Shown here one piece after another: positions 1 through 11,207 of a DNA stretch of 64,000 bases. The DNA comes from Chrysogorgia sp. JL179-B06. Its lineage: Eukaryota > Cnidaria > Anthozoa > Scleralcyonacea > Chrysogorgiidae. The notes beneath the pieces were generated by a model that saw only the letters and a program-made list of their open reading frames with translations, ran no database searches and was not told the origin of the DNA. Position numbers and translations under genes: made by a program. The stretch spans positions 1 to 64,000 of the forward strand of contig JAYKKM010000263.1 of NCBI GenBank assembly GCA_035772405.1, in the 5' to 3' direction. Position 1 is the first letter of the stretch. Each line of letters opens with the position of its first letter.

Positions 1-3000
1 GTCATCACCTTCCACACAAAATTAAGGGAGTTCTCGGATACCCCACTTTATCTAAATTTAGACATTGGTCACACTAAGCGTCCAATGTCCCTCATAGAAA
101 ACATTTTTTTTCACGCGCACATAAAATTAGTCACGACACCACACAGTGGATAGAAGGTTGCCACAAAATATTTTCATTGAGAGAAAGTTTTCGCAAGATA
201 TTTTTATTGAGCTAAAAACTTCTTTAAAAAAATGCTAGAGCAGTTGTCGACTTTAAGACGTCGTCTCAACAACAAGAACGAGCGCTATTTCGACTCATTA
301 CTCGTTGTCCTAAAAAGTCTCTTTACAATAGCGTCTCTCGTGGTTACTTAACGCTGCTAGTATTTTTAAATTTACGAAAACAACTAGGAACATTGATACC
401 CAATGTCAAAGAAATATTTTAGTTTGTGTGTAAGCGCGGTGATAGCGTCGTCGTATGAGTCGCACAACAATGTTTAGCTAACCAGCGGACTTATATCTGA
501 GTAGCAGAGAGTCCTTGCTCTTATGATGTCTTACCTGTGCCACCTGGGTTCTTGAACTCAATCACATGCCCCGGGTGTTGTCGGTTCGCGTTAGCAATAA
601 CTAAGTCAGGTGTTCCACGTTGGTAACCGTTTTCCACGAATTTATTCTTTTACTTGAAGTGTCTTGAAATTTTCACCACAAGCGGCTATCAAAATAGCTA
701 TCTGGATAGTATTTCCTAAGAAGCAACCAACGACTTTCGTGTGAAGAATCGAACCTCAGTGATCATTTTAAACTGATAGTGTTTGAGACCGACGTCAGCC
801 ACAGTCTTTCTAACGCTTGGCAAGACCTCTGAGTGCACACCACCTTCCGAAGTGTCTTCGCGCGCTCCATTTTACTCGAGAACACTAACGAGTAGACCCC
901 AATGTCGTTGATAAACTAGGCCTGCTCCATCATCGTTTTATACAATCATGTTCAAACGTGGTCGTTAACTGCATCTTTTGGTCGAGCATAACCTAGAGCG
1001 CTCGCTGACTTCTTTTCCTTTGAACTATGTGTCAACCGTTGTGATTAACCGTTGTGATTTGGTGACCATCGAAATCCGAATAGTTGAAGCGCTCACATGG
1101 AAGTCATCGCTATATTTATAGTCTCCCACAAAAAAGGCTACTTGATGTGGGCGCTAGGTTTTTTTATAGATCTGGTCTGTTGTGTACCAACGCATCAGTT
1201 GTGTTTTATTAGTCGTTCGGTTTGCTCACGTTGTCTGAAAAAGTTTCTAATGTTAATGAACCAGTTTTCTAAGCCAACCCATTAATAACTTAGGTCGTGT
1301 CCTCGACCACTCTCCCACAGTGTCTGATTCTGGTAACATAAGAAGTTTGCACGTAAGTCTTTTTAGACCTCGTACCAATCTCAGCGTGGAGCTCGAGAGT
1401 CACGTCCACCGCGGCCAAAATGACCCACCAGCTTTGAACATGTGATCAGTCGTCTTATTTATTTTATATAATTTCAAGGGGTCTCGAAATAAATGCTCCC
1501 ATTTACTTTATACCATACTCCCTTCATCATTTTCCAACCCATGAACTATGATGTCTCGGTTCGTCATGTAACCACAGTCACGATTCTCACAGACCCGTAA
1601 GAATTTCTATCAACGATGGGTACGCATAAGGCGCGAGTGGTTATTCTTGGGGTCGATGTATTCAAAAAATTGTTCCATAGGGTGTGCCTATCTTTTTCAT
1701 ATTTGCTATGAAGGCTGAATCGGTTGACTTGATGTTGTTTACCCTGAAATGTGAGTTGCTCCATTGCCAGTGTATTGATATCATATGCATTTTTGTGAGG
1801 TCAACGACCACTCGGAATAGTGCGATATGCTCTCCATTGCTGGGACTCTGCCACCATAAAAGAACGCGAGTCCATTAGCCATACCAGTCTTGTACACGCT
1901 AATGAACTTATCCCACTGACCGTCCGTCGATTGATATAATTGTCTCCCAATTTGACCCAGACGGTTTTCGTCAATAGGTAACCGCACTACGACAAAAATG
2001 GAGAGGTCGCACCATTGCACATAACTCGGGCAGTTAAAATGAAGACCTTACTCAAGTGGTAGTGGTGTTAACACAGGTGATAGAAAACTTTGGCCTGCAA
2101 CTGTTAATGCCAATAATAGGGCCATAGGTTGGTTTGTTTTGCACTAATTTGCTTGTTTCACCAATGCTTTTCACTTTGTTTGAACCATTGGTGTGAAAAT
2201 TCATGGTTTTTCAAGACGTGTGTGTTAACGTCGAAGTCGAAGCACAACATTATAGGACTGACTCTTGAGGTAGCGTGATAGTAATTGCTCTAGAGTTCTT
2301 TTGTTGGCAGCGTCTGAGTCATCGACTGGTCCTGCTACGTTTTTTATCGCTGAGCCTTGCATGTCTATTATTCCAGACATCCTTCCACCTAGTCGCGCTT
2401 AATTTGGGATCTTCGTCTAGATGCCTTTTCGTTCTCTTTAGTATGTTATCGTGAGGGTCGTCAGACTCATACCCATAGTTTAGGCACATTACTACCTCAA
2501 GGTGTATTTGGTTAGTAGATAGCCATAGACTGCCGAGAACCCTAACACTTAATCGCTAGCGTTTGTCGTGTCTGACTTACTTGTGGTGGTCTGGTGCTAT
2601 TTGATTGATCACTGTTTTCCTTCACGGGTGGTACTACTGAAGCTAGTCACCCACATTTTCTTGGTGGAACTTTTTTAGCCACAGTCGTTTGGTGTTGTTG
2701 CGTTCCAAGCGAGTGTTCACTCCAAAATCTCATGGACTAAGCCGTGGCAATCTTTAATAAGTTGTTGTACCTCAGCGATTTTATTCTTGAGAGATCACTA
2801 GGTTACTTGGCAATTAACCATGTACTTGGTGACACTGCAAGATTTTGGACATCGTTGGTGTCTCTATTCGATTTGTTCATGTTTAAGAATCCCCCATGTC
2901 GAACACGTCCGTAGTTTGATAACACTGTCAGAAAACAACTTGCGGAATTCTTGTTGGTTTTCTAGAACTTCCTGCAGAACCACCAACGACTGACACACGT

Positions 3001-5700
3001 GTTCTCGCTTGCGCACACAAGTGTGGAGTACACAAAGGCTTTCTAAATGCTTTGATTTAAGATATTGGCAGCCCAATATTGGTAAAGCCATCTGACAATC
3101 GCGCGACGTATCGTCTGTAATCGTTATGGTGTCGTTGAGTGGTGTAGACTCTGGATTCACCTGTTTGTGCCATCGCTCAGGGACTTTAACTCTGGTAGTA
3201 ATGTTTTCTGGGAATCTTGGAAATCTTACCCATATACAATTCGGAAGCGTTGAATTCTCTACTTAATTGACTTCAAATGGTCTCACCACCCTACCATTCT
3301 TCTGAGGAAGTACTCCTGATGGTGAAGTACAAATGAAATCTCATCATCAATCTTGTGACCCACGAGGGTGAACTTCTTGTGACACTGATAAATGTTGCAG
3401 CGACACTAACCAACCACAACAGAAACTCGCACAATAACGTCGCAAACACAACGCGGTAGTAAGATTCGCCTGTCGTCCCCACTTCGACATGGTCTTTGAC
3501 GTGGTGATTTGTAAAGAGTTGGTAAGCTTTGACATGAAGTAGCTATTTTGGGTTAACGAACCAAACAAAAACGTTGAAGTTATTCAACTGGAATAATTCC
3601 AACCACGTTTTCTGTTGGGTAGGCCATCCCAAAGCCCCCAGTGTGTTCTTATGACCTTTTGGTAGTGGTTGGATAGTTGTCCACCCACGTCAGCAGAACA
3701 AGCGCCCTCCCTAGCGCCCGAGTACAGACTGCATCGAACCACCAGGCAGAAAAACACTAGCAGGGGGCGGCACCTAACCTTGCCATATTATTGGGAACAT
3801 TGCTATTGTGTAGTCCACTCTTCCGACATGTTACTTATCGGTTTTTGAAAGGTTTGTGCTGGTTATCGTCTTGTGCTGAGATGTCGCTGTTTCTGAAAAT
3901 ATATGTCGACATCTCATGATCTACCATACCATCTTGTGAAATATTTGGATTGGAACTCGAATTTGCTTAAAGTGGTGTGAGAGGTAACTTTTTGATGAGG
4001 TCAGCCTTTTGCGTCGTGTTGGTAGCCTTCGATGTGGTTTCGCACATCGCACGTTCGTAGTACTTTCCATAGTAGTCATGAAGGGCTATTCTGCCATATA
4101 TAATATACCCAATATGTTACACATAACACAACGCCTACAAATTATTATATGGTCAGGGTCGTAGTATTGATTATAGAGGTTCCCAACGAAAACTGTGGAT
4201 CTAACTACCAGAGGCACTTTTAAACGATTTGGCTCAGATCCTCACTTACTAGTAAAAAAAAGCGAACCCATCTTTTGGGATTACGTTAACGTGGAGACTG
4301 GCGTGGAATGAATGAAAATACAGTTACAACAGTCAACCAAGCATGTTTTTGGGTCTGGGTACCACACTTTATTAAAATGATTGCTGACGAATTGAAAGGA
4401 ATTTTAGGAAGCTATTGAGCGAGTAGCCAACAAACACGATTCAAAGTGCGAGATAAAAACTGACTCAACAATTAGAGCCTGTTTTAAATTTGGAGAGCTG
4501 TTTAGGGTTCCAGCGATAACACAACGATAACCACTAGTGGTTTTGGTCAGCCCTAATGTTGTGGACGTTAACAAAGGGCTGAAGTAGGGTCACAAGTGGG
4601 TTGCAACATTGTGAACAGACCTGAGAACATTGTTAATGGTAGCAGAAGCGAGGTTATCGTTGAGCAACCATTGACCACACACCCAACCACTGAAGAGCTC
4701 TGTTTCAAACAATTCCTTCAACATTGAGTCGAAGGTGTCGATAAATAAAGGCGCTTTTACGCAGCTAGTGTTTTAACGTGACTGACACCAAGACGTATGA
4801 GGTGTTAATGTTGGTGACATATTGTTTAGATCTTGTATGGCAACGCTTGAGTAGCTAACGTTAAACGTGCGCTAAAAGTAATGAGTCCTAAACTATGGTT
4901 TCGGACTCTGGGTGGTTACACTGAAAAGCGTCGTGTAGACAACAATCCTCAAAAAGTTAGACGGTGCTTATTGAAGGTGTGGAGAAAGTTGTGACCTTTG
5001 ACTACAGTGTAGTAGCCACACACGAAGAAACCCACACATCGTAGTCAAGACAGCCACTGTGTTTTGGAAGCTACGATAATGTGGTGAGTAGTGATGATCA
5101 TTCGATTCATATTTTGTTCCTAACAGGAACCCTAATGCCAATAATTATGAAAAAAAAACAACTCGAGTGGCTGGGGGCTACAACTACGACTTCGACGCGT
5201 TGGTTTACGAGCTCTACGACAACGCTCTTAGGGTGATTTGGGTAGCACCTCGCGCGTGGAGAAACTGATGGCCAACAGGTAAAAGTATGATCAAAACAAG
5301 GGTTCAGGCTATGAAGGATGAAACATCCACCCAAGTATAATCTTAGGCTAGGTTACATTGGGCTTTTGTTTGGTTTTCGCGAGGACGGCAGGAATTGTAT
5401 TAGATGGTAAGTGGCACGACAGTCCAAACAAGATTGACATGAGTAGAGGTCTACAAGTATGTAGAAGTACTCCGTGCACGCTGTTTGAGACGGAAGAGCA
5501 AATGTGGGCACTGATGGGAAGCGTAGTAATGTGATCCACAACATTGCCCAGCACCCACCGAGCAGTCTCCTAGATGGAGGATAACAAGCGTTATGTGTAT
5601 GTTGAGTCTAAGGTGATGAATTAAAAAAGGTATTTACTCAAGTATGACGTTTCGGTGTCAAACCAAACAATGGTGACGCTGAACGTGTTCGGCGCGGTGC
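1..5700. other. Undeciphered, probably decayed left part of the Maverick element
   Basis: No open frame longer than about 100 codons is present, and I recognise no motif on either strand. The composition, with frequent GTTG, CAAC and CGACG words, resembles the Maverick genes downstream more than the AT-rich repeats after 12 kb. A Maverick of normal layout would be expected to have a DNA polymerase B gene somewhere, so this stretch could hold its remains. I looked for polymerase motifs and found none I could defend. No terminal inverted repeat is identifiable, so the left boundary of the element may lie outside the window. Confidence 0.3.
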
Positions 5701-5729
5701 TATATGGAAACTGTATATTGTAGTGAATT

Positions 5730-6877
5730 ATATGGAGCTTGTGTGGAAAACAGAGCAAGGGTTTGAGAGACATTTACTATAAATCCCAAGACAGGTACAG
5801 TGGTCAAGAGAGGTTGTATCAAAGTGCATTGGGAGACGGAGTTGAAAGTAACCTAGAAAAACAGTGAAAGAATTGGTTGGGCAGCGCAGGACACTTACAC
5901 TAGGTAACACACCTATTGGTGAGAAGACATAAGTTACCGCGCGATCTTTTGTCGGGTTTTCTTGGTGAAGAGACTCCAAATGGACTTAGTGACCATGAGT
6001 AAGTACTCAAAACAGAATGGAGGGTATTATTGGATATTGACAGGCATTGAAATATTGAGTAGATAACGCTTTTGGAATTGCAGTTTATAGAAAAGACACT
6101 AAGAACATTGACTAAGGCTGTTGGAAAAAGTTGTTGGGGTGACCTGTTAAAGATCGGTTTGGAACCAACACCTAAGTTTAGCACAATTTGATGATGGCGA
6201 CTTGAATTCTACAACGTTGGTGTAAAAAGTTTGTTGAAAAAACATAGTGTTGAATATTTCAGCACTAAGCAGCGATAAAAAGGCTAGCTGTTGTTCGAGG
6301 CGTTTTTAACAGAAGTCTCAAGAGCAATTATGGTGGAAATACTTTTATACCCAATGGGACGGTATAAATGATTGACGTTTTGGATCAGTTTTGTGGGCAA
6401 TTATAATAGCAATGTGAATCGAAGCATTATGAAGAAGCCAAAGGATGTCAATAAGTCAAAATGAGGTGAAGTTTTGGACCACTTTGTTTGGTCATCACAT
6501 TTGCAGACAACCCATTGCCAAAGTTTAAAGAGTTGGCGAATCAGTTGAGAATTAGTAAATACAAGAGCGTGTTTCATCACAAAGCGCTTATGAAGCCAAC
6601 TTCACTGAGGAGCTGTTTAAAGTGGTAAAGGTTATTCGTGGTGATCCTAACGTGTACGAAATTGAGGACATAAGTGGTGAACAGATTATTGGTAAATTTT
6701 ATGAACAGGAATTATCGCTGGTCAATAGGAAACATGGTGATGATGTGTACAGAGTTGAAAAAGGTTTTGAAAAGAAAGAAAGTCAGAGGGAAGAAGATGG
6801 CGCTGGTTAAATGGTTGGGTTATGAGAGCAAACATAATTCGTGGATACCAGAAAGCGACATTCAAAATGTGAGCTAA
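5730..6877 (+). pseudogene. Maverick/Polinton-type integrase with C-terminal chromodomain, broken
   Basis: Fragments in different plus-strand frames read in order as a retroviral-type (rve) integrase. First comes an N-terminal segment with an IYYKSQ motif (about 5760-5850). Then follow a core segment with a MDLVTMSKYSK-like stretch (about 5975-6050) and a YFST/ERF-like stretch (about 6250-6320). A C-terminal part containing KPKDVN lies near 6430. The end is a clear chromodomain: the frame 6674-6877 contains KWLGYESKHNSWIPESD, the WxxW-type signature of integrase-borne chromodomains. Stops and frameshifts between the fragments make it a pseudogene. In intact elements the enzyme inserts the linear DNA into the host genome and the chromodomain may guide target choice. 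The order integrase, structural module, capsid, ATPase supports a Maverick over an LTR element. Confidence 0.7.
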
Positions 6878-6883
6878 TGTAAT

Positions 6884-7836
6884 ATGGCTGAGAGTGGCTT
6901 CGACAACCTCGAGACGGAGGGCTCTGATGAATACAAAGATGTCACTGACGATGAACTAGAGCGCAGTCTTGAGAAAGCCACCCAAGACAGTGAGCTAGCT
7001 TGGGGCGACCCAGACGTCGCAGTCGGTGAGAGAGTTAGACTAACTAAAGTGAGGAGTGGGCTGGTTCTTGAACGTGGTAGAAGAACGCGTCAACACATGA
7101 GGAGGCCTTTAGCGACATTGAGACGCGGATTAATGACAACGCAAAAGACTACGAAGACGTCGCGAGGAGTGCGCCATTGTTAGACACCACACGCGCGGAG
7201 TACGTCGACATACCTGGACTAACACCAATCGAGAACCGCGAGTTGAATAGCACACTCAATCCAAGCGAGAATGTGCTGCGTGAGTCTAGAATAGGCGACA
7301 CTGGCACATTGCAAATACAAGCAGACCATTTTCAAGACTTGATAAATGGAAGCTAACAAAAGAATAGAAGAGCTCAAGGAAAAAGACCTCACGACTGCAG
7401 AGAACGAAGAGTTCGTCAATCTAGCTGAAAGAGTGATTGGACTCATACAGGCTAAAGACATGCTTACTAAGCAGCGGGAAATAGAAGAGGTTAGAGAGCA
7501 ACAGGAAGTCGACATTGATAGGTTTCAGAAGTTTAAGAAATGGGCTAGAGAAAATATGGTTGGGATGAGTGCTTTAAAGCGATTTCAGTAGCCGCAATTA
7601 TAACAACTATTATTATCGCTGGGAGGTCTAATGTTATGAAAGGCGCTATGACCACGAGGTCGTTTGCGCAGGCTGTTAACAACGTGATAATGAAGATGGG
7701 TCCATGGGCTGTTGGGTTGGCTAACTTAGTTTATGACGCGCTGGTGGTAGGCGCAAAGGGTCACGCTTGGTTAGCTCAAAATCTGTGGGTATTTGCGGCG
7801 ACATTCGCGTGGCTTGCGTACAATTATTTAAACTAA
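6884..7836 (+). pseudogene. Module copy 1: acidic coiled-coil protein with hydrophobic tail, broken
   Basis: Three consecutive plus-strand frames appear to be one former gene. Frame 6884-7183 starts MAESGFDN and is very acidic (DDELE). A middle segment (about 7219-7345) has the PSENVLRESR motif shared with copy 2. Frame 7346-7591 is a charged coiled coil (KRIEELKEKDL, EIEEVREQQE). Frame 7636-7836 is a strongly hydrophobic glycine/alanine-rich tail. Frameshifts separate them. I do not recognise the family. Its place between integrase and capsid suggests a virion or membrane-acting structural protein, which is inference only. Confidence 0.5.
7636..7836 (+). CDS. Hydrophobic Gly/Ala-rich ORF, copy 1 (66 aa)
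   Basis: The frame encodes KGAMTTRSFAQAVNN, then IMKMGPWAVGLANLVYDAL and a second hydrophobic run ending in WLAYNYLN. That gives two likely membrane-interacting helices after a short amphipathic start. It is about 75% identical by eye to the ORF at 9026-9313 and so preserved in both copies, although neighbouring parts are frameshifted. It was probably the C-terminus of the preceding coiled-coil protein rather than a separate gene, because the copy 2 frame runs farther upstream into that region. Function unknown. Confidence 0.5.
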   Translation: MKGAMTTRSFAQAVNNVIMKMGPWAVGLANLVYDALVVGAKGHAWLAQNLWVFAATFAWLAYNYLN

Positions 7837-8045
7837 AAGCAAAAACGTGATTCATGGATACCAGAAAGCGATATTCAAAATGTGAGCTAATGTAATATGG
7901 CTGAAGGCGGGGAAGGTTATGACGAGATCGAGATGAAAAACTTTAGTGAGTATGATGACGCCACTGACGAGCAATTAGAAGAGAAGCTCGCCGATATCGA
8001 AAAGTTAATCGAAGACACAGACGATGAGTATGCACTGAAGACGAC

Positions 8046-8555
8046 ATGCCGGAAGACGTTCGTGTTAATTATGACGACTATCAAGACCATGCGAGAAAGA
8101 TAATGAGTGAGCTAGACGCAAGGCAAGATTGGCAAAAAGAGACGTCATTTACCGACACTAACGATGGTAAAACGGTGACACTAAGAGGAACTAACACAGA
8201 AGTCCCAACAGTGGAGTTTGTTGAGCAGGAATCATATGGTGACGTTAATGACACAAGCTATAGTATAGCTCTTGAAGAGAAGTCGGACGAACTTTATAAA
8301 AGATTGGGTGAGCTAAACGCGCTCAACAAAAAGGTAATAGAAAATCAAGTAAAAAGAATCAAGCTAGTAGGTAAGAAAATACGTAAACTAAGCAAAAAGG
8401 GACTCGGCCGTGACGACGCGTCAAGGAAAATAGTCGACAGGTCGTGGGTTACGAGCTCGGGGGCTATTCTTTTCAAACCGATAAACAAAGATGGTAAATA
8501 TGGAAAACCCAAACGAATTCCTAATACCTGGGAAAAAAGGTTTGATCTACAGTAA
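8046..8555 (+). CDS. 169-aa central segment of module copy 2
   Basis: This is the longest intact frame in the duplicated module. It begins with acidic and polar sequence (DYQDHARKIMSELDARQDW), has a predicted helical stretch (ALEEKSDELYKRLGELNALNKKV) and then a strongly basic run (KRIKLVGKKIRKLSKKG) that could bind nucleic acid. It ends after GAILFKPINKDGKYGKPK. Most of this segment is absent from copy 1. The next frame (8491-8730) overlaps it and continues the same protein after a frameshift. No known domain is recognised. Confidence 0.45.
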   Translation: MPEDVRVNYDDYQDHARKIMSELDARQDWQKETSFTDTNDGKTVTLRGTNTEVPTVEFVEQESYGDVNDTSYSIALEEKSDELYKRLGELNALNKKVIENQVKRIKLVGKKIRKLSKKGLGRDDASRKIVDRSWVTSSGAILFKPINKDGKYGKPKRIPNTWEKRFDLQ

Positions 8556-9025
8556 AGACGCGAGTAGTAAAAATGCGATTGAGCAATTCAAACAGTTAGT
8601 TAGTCAAATCCCTGAGAATACAGGAACAACAGTTGTCACAACAGAAGTGATCCCAGACGGCTTCCCAGTAATTGAGACAAGAGTGGATAGTGATGACATA
8701 CCTGGGCTATCACTAGACGAGAAACCGTGAGCTGAATGGTGTGCTTAACCCGAGCGATAGCGTGTTGCGTGAATCAAGAGTGGGTGATGACGGCGCACTG
8801 CAAGCACAGGCAGACCATTTTCAAGAAGCGATAGATGAGACGAATGAGAGATCGGCGGAGATTGATAGAAAAGCTGACCAAGATAGTCTTACGAGTGTGA
8901 AGAGGGAGGACTTGAGCAGGCCAGAGACAGAACCCTAGGACAGCGACAAATAGAAGAGGTTAGAGAGCAACAAAGATCGACATTGACAGGTTTTTCAGAG
9001 ATTCAAGGAATGGGCTAAAGAGAAT

Positions 9026-9313
9026 GTGGTTGGGTTGAGCGCTGTAGCAATTTCAGTGGCTGGAGTCATAACAACAATTATTATCGCTGGTAGGTCCGCT
9101 GTTGTGAAAGGCGCTATGGCCACGAGGTCGTTTGCACAGGCTGTTAAGAACGCGATAATGAAGATGGGTCCATGGGCTGTTGGGTTGGCTAATTTAGTTT
9201 ACAATGCGTTGACGTTGGGTGCAAAGGGTCTTGCATGGTTGGCTCAAAATCTGTGGGTACTCGCGGTGATATTTGTGTGGTTCGCTTATGACTATTACAA
9301 GCTAAAACGGTAG
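9026..9313 (+). CDS. Hydrophobic Gly/Ala-rich ORF, copy 2 (95 aa)
   Basis: Three hydrophobic segments are visible: GLSAVAISVAGVITTIIIAG (residues about 3-22), a segment with MGPWAVGLANLVYNALTLG (about 46-64) and WLAQNLWVLAVIFVWFAY (about 70-88). The protein ends in basic KLKR. The conserved glycines and the SFAQAV motif are shared with 7636-7836. It looks like a membrane-inserting or membrane-disrupting tail. The frame is open upstream to about 9000, so the ATG at 9026 is probably internal to the longer ancestral gene. Confidence 0.5.
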   Translation: MVGLSAVAISVAGVITTIIIAGRSAVVKGAMATRSFAQAVKNAIMKMGPWAVGLANLVYNALTLGAKGLAWLAQNLWVLAVIFVWFAYDYYKLKR

Positions 9314-9365
9314 TCTCATCTTCGAGGGTCTCAGCTTCGAAGATAACAAAACACACGTAAAGTAT

Positions 9366-10590
9366 ATGAACGTCACATCGGCAGAGTTGAGCCCTGGTTT
9401 TAGACGAGCGACCATGGGTGTCATAAAAGGGGTGAGAACACAGCATGTGATCACGTTGAACCCTAATAAAGTCAGTCCTTGTGAGGAACTTTACATTGAT
9501 ATACCAAAGCTCAAGGTTAGCAGCTGTTTGGTGCCTGGATCGTTGGGTTTAGTGTTCGACTTTAAGAATGCGAATGACAAAAGTTGGTTCTTGAACAATG
9601 TGAGCAAGTTGCTTTGTGAGAAACTTGTTGTGAGACTAGCTGGGGAGAACTGTGTATGACAACAATGGGGAAAATTACATTGGTGTCTATCGCGACCTTT
9701 GGGAAAGCATCACTGTGCGAAATCAAATGATTGACTATGGTATTGGTGGCGAGAACTTGAGAAAGCTAATTTCTAAGGACGACAGTGGCGCGACGAGTGG
9801 AGACATTGTTAAGGTTAGCGATGCATTGATGTTTAGTGTGATTGGGACAAAGCAGCGGATAAAGCTTGGCAAAATCAAGGACGACCATGGGTTGTACGCT
9901 CCTTTTAGCATGAACAACAACTTGCAGTACGTGATCACACTTCCGAAGGCCCACAGACATCATGGTAGGTGGATACACTCTGGAGAACCTCGAGCTTGAG
10001 TATGAGACGATTGATAACCAGGAGCTCTCTGATGAAATAACGTCGGGTTATGCAAGTGGTCGTAGTTTGTCATACGAACACGTCACGTTGATGAAAACCA
10101 CTGAATGGGACAAAGGCACGACCATTGTGAACGAGAACATTAGTCTTCCAAGAAAAAGCATGAAGGCGATTGTGTTGCTATTCACGAATAAGGTGCGAGC
10201 AGACAGTGAGGAGTTTCTTTATCCAAATATCGAGAGTGTTAGAGTCACGATTGAAGGTGTGCCAAATAGCGTGTACTCACAAGGCATTCCGAAATCGAAG
10301 TTCTACGCAGAGGCGAGACGGTTGTTTGGGTTGGGTGAAGAACACGCTCAGTTCATGACAATACGGAAGTTCTACCAAAGCGGCCTTTGCGTTGGTCATT
10401 GACTTGAGGAGCGTTCAAGATAATTACAACGTTGCCACTGGTAAAAAAAATTGTGAACACACAATCTGGCGTGCTTCTTGAGATCACTAAAAAAAGCGAC
10501 GACTACAGATGTTATGTGCAGGGGTGTTTGTGATAAGTGATGGGTTGGTCAACTTCATGAACAATGGGTTGCAATCAATCCAGTACTAAA
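9366..10590 (+). pseudogene. Maverick/adintovirus major capsid-like gene, broken by frameshifts
   Basis: Consecutive plus frames 9366-9659, 9652-9999 and 9962-10402, followed by further coding-like sequence to about 10590, read as one protein of about 400 residues. Frameshifts lie near 9655, 9965 and 10390. Features such as YEHVTLMKT, a basic-proline LPRKSM motif followed by a hydrophobic strand, and GVPNSVYSQG are patterns I associate with double jelly-roll capsid proteins of Maverick elements. The next gene is the packaging ATPase, the expected neighbour. The assignment rests on pattern memory and context. Profile comparison would decide it. The gene cannot make a full protein as it stands. 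Confidence 0.55.
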
Positions 10591-10604
10591 CCAAACACAA
10601 TTTA

Positions 10605-11204
10605 ATGGAAACTCCGTTTAATGCGCTAATTGTTGGTATGACAGCTTGTGGTAAGACACATTATTTGCTCAACACACTGGAATCTGAGTATCGTGGCAAA
10701 TTTGACTACATTGTGTTGATTTGTCCTACTTTTGAGTGGAACAAAGCGTATCAAGATTGGAAATATGTGCGCGACCCTGACGTGTTAGCGATAGACTGTG
10801 CACAAGACAGTGTCGACGCTGTTCTCAAGTGTGTGACTAACGTTTTTAAAGGCACTAACACTCTGATTGTGTTGGACGACTGTGCAAGTGGGCAGGACGT
10901 CAAGAATAGGACTAGTCAATTGGTCAACTTAGCTTTTAGTGCGCGACATTTTATGTTGAGTGTTATTGTCATCACACAACAACTGACGTCGATCGCAAAA
11001 CCGTATAGAGAAAACATTAGTAAGCTCATTTGCTTTTACTGTCCAAGCAGAAGTGATATGAAGGTTGTTATTGACGATTATCTTGGAAACATTAGCAAAG
11101 AGGAAGCGTCGGCGATTGTGACCGCACTAAAAAATAATAAGTACGCTAGACTTGAAATCTCACTGCGCTATCCATACAGTCACGAAGTTGTTATTCCGCA
11201 ATAA
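10605..11204 (+). CDS. FtsK/HerA-type genome-packaging ATPase (A32-like), intact
   Basis: This is an intact 199-codon frame starting METPFNALIVG. Walker A is GMTACGKT (residues 11-18) and Walker B is TLIVLDD (86-92). A VIVITQQ-like strand near residues 122-128 fits the sensor position of the FtsK/HerA superfamily. Size and layout match the short A32-like ATPases that drive DNA into capsids in Mavericks, virophages and adintoviruses. It follows the broken capsid gene by about 15 bp and precedes a small ORF by 3 bp. It is the only Maverick gene here without a break, despite decay all around it. That could be chance given its short length. Confidence 0.8.
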   Translation: METPFNALIVGMTACGKTHYLLNTLESEYRGKFDYIVLICPTFEWNKAYQDWKYVRDPDVLAIDCAQDSVDAVLKCVTNVFKGTNTLIVLDDCASGQDVKNRTSQLVNLAFSARHFMLSVIVITQQLTSIAKPYRENISKLICFYCPSRSDMKVVIDDYLGNISKEEASAIVTALKNNKYARLEISLRYPYSHEVVIPQ

Positions 11205-11207
11205 AAT

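Larger units (their letters stand above)
6829..9313 (+). repeat. Tandem duplication of a Maverick structural module
   Basis: Two head-to-tail copies are visible, about 6829-7836 and 7837-9313. Both begin with the same roughly 50-bp stretch (6841-6892 and 7855-7906), which covers the chromodomain end, an intergenic TGTGAGCTAATGTAATATGG and the start ATG of the next ORF. Both end with the same hydrophobic ORF. Copy 2 is about 470 bp longer because copy 1 lacks most of the segment matching 8046-8690. The repeat of the chromodomain tail at 7855 shows that the breakpoint lay inside the integrase gene. The copies have diverged, so the event is not recent. Confidence 0.8.
7897..9313 (+). pseudogene. 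Module copy 2: acidic coiled-coil protein with hydrophobic tail, broken
   Basis: This copy is longer and better preserved. The frames in order are 7897-8103 (MAEGGEGYDE, acidic), 8046-8555 (169 aa), 8491-8730, 8741-8938 (NPSDSVLRESR, coiled coil) and 9026-9313 (hydrophobic tail). They overlap or abut in different frames, as expected for one gene of roughly 450-480 codons with several single-base indels. Acidic start, lysine-rich middle, coiled coil and hydrophobic end match copy 1. The family is not recognised, and a minor structural or membrane-active role is only a guess. Confidence 0.5.

Noticed and set aside
3291..3570. Polymerase-type CDTD motif near 3378
   Set aside because: The surrounding residues do not match polymerase motif C and the frame is short.
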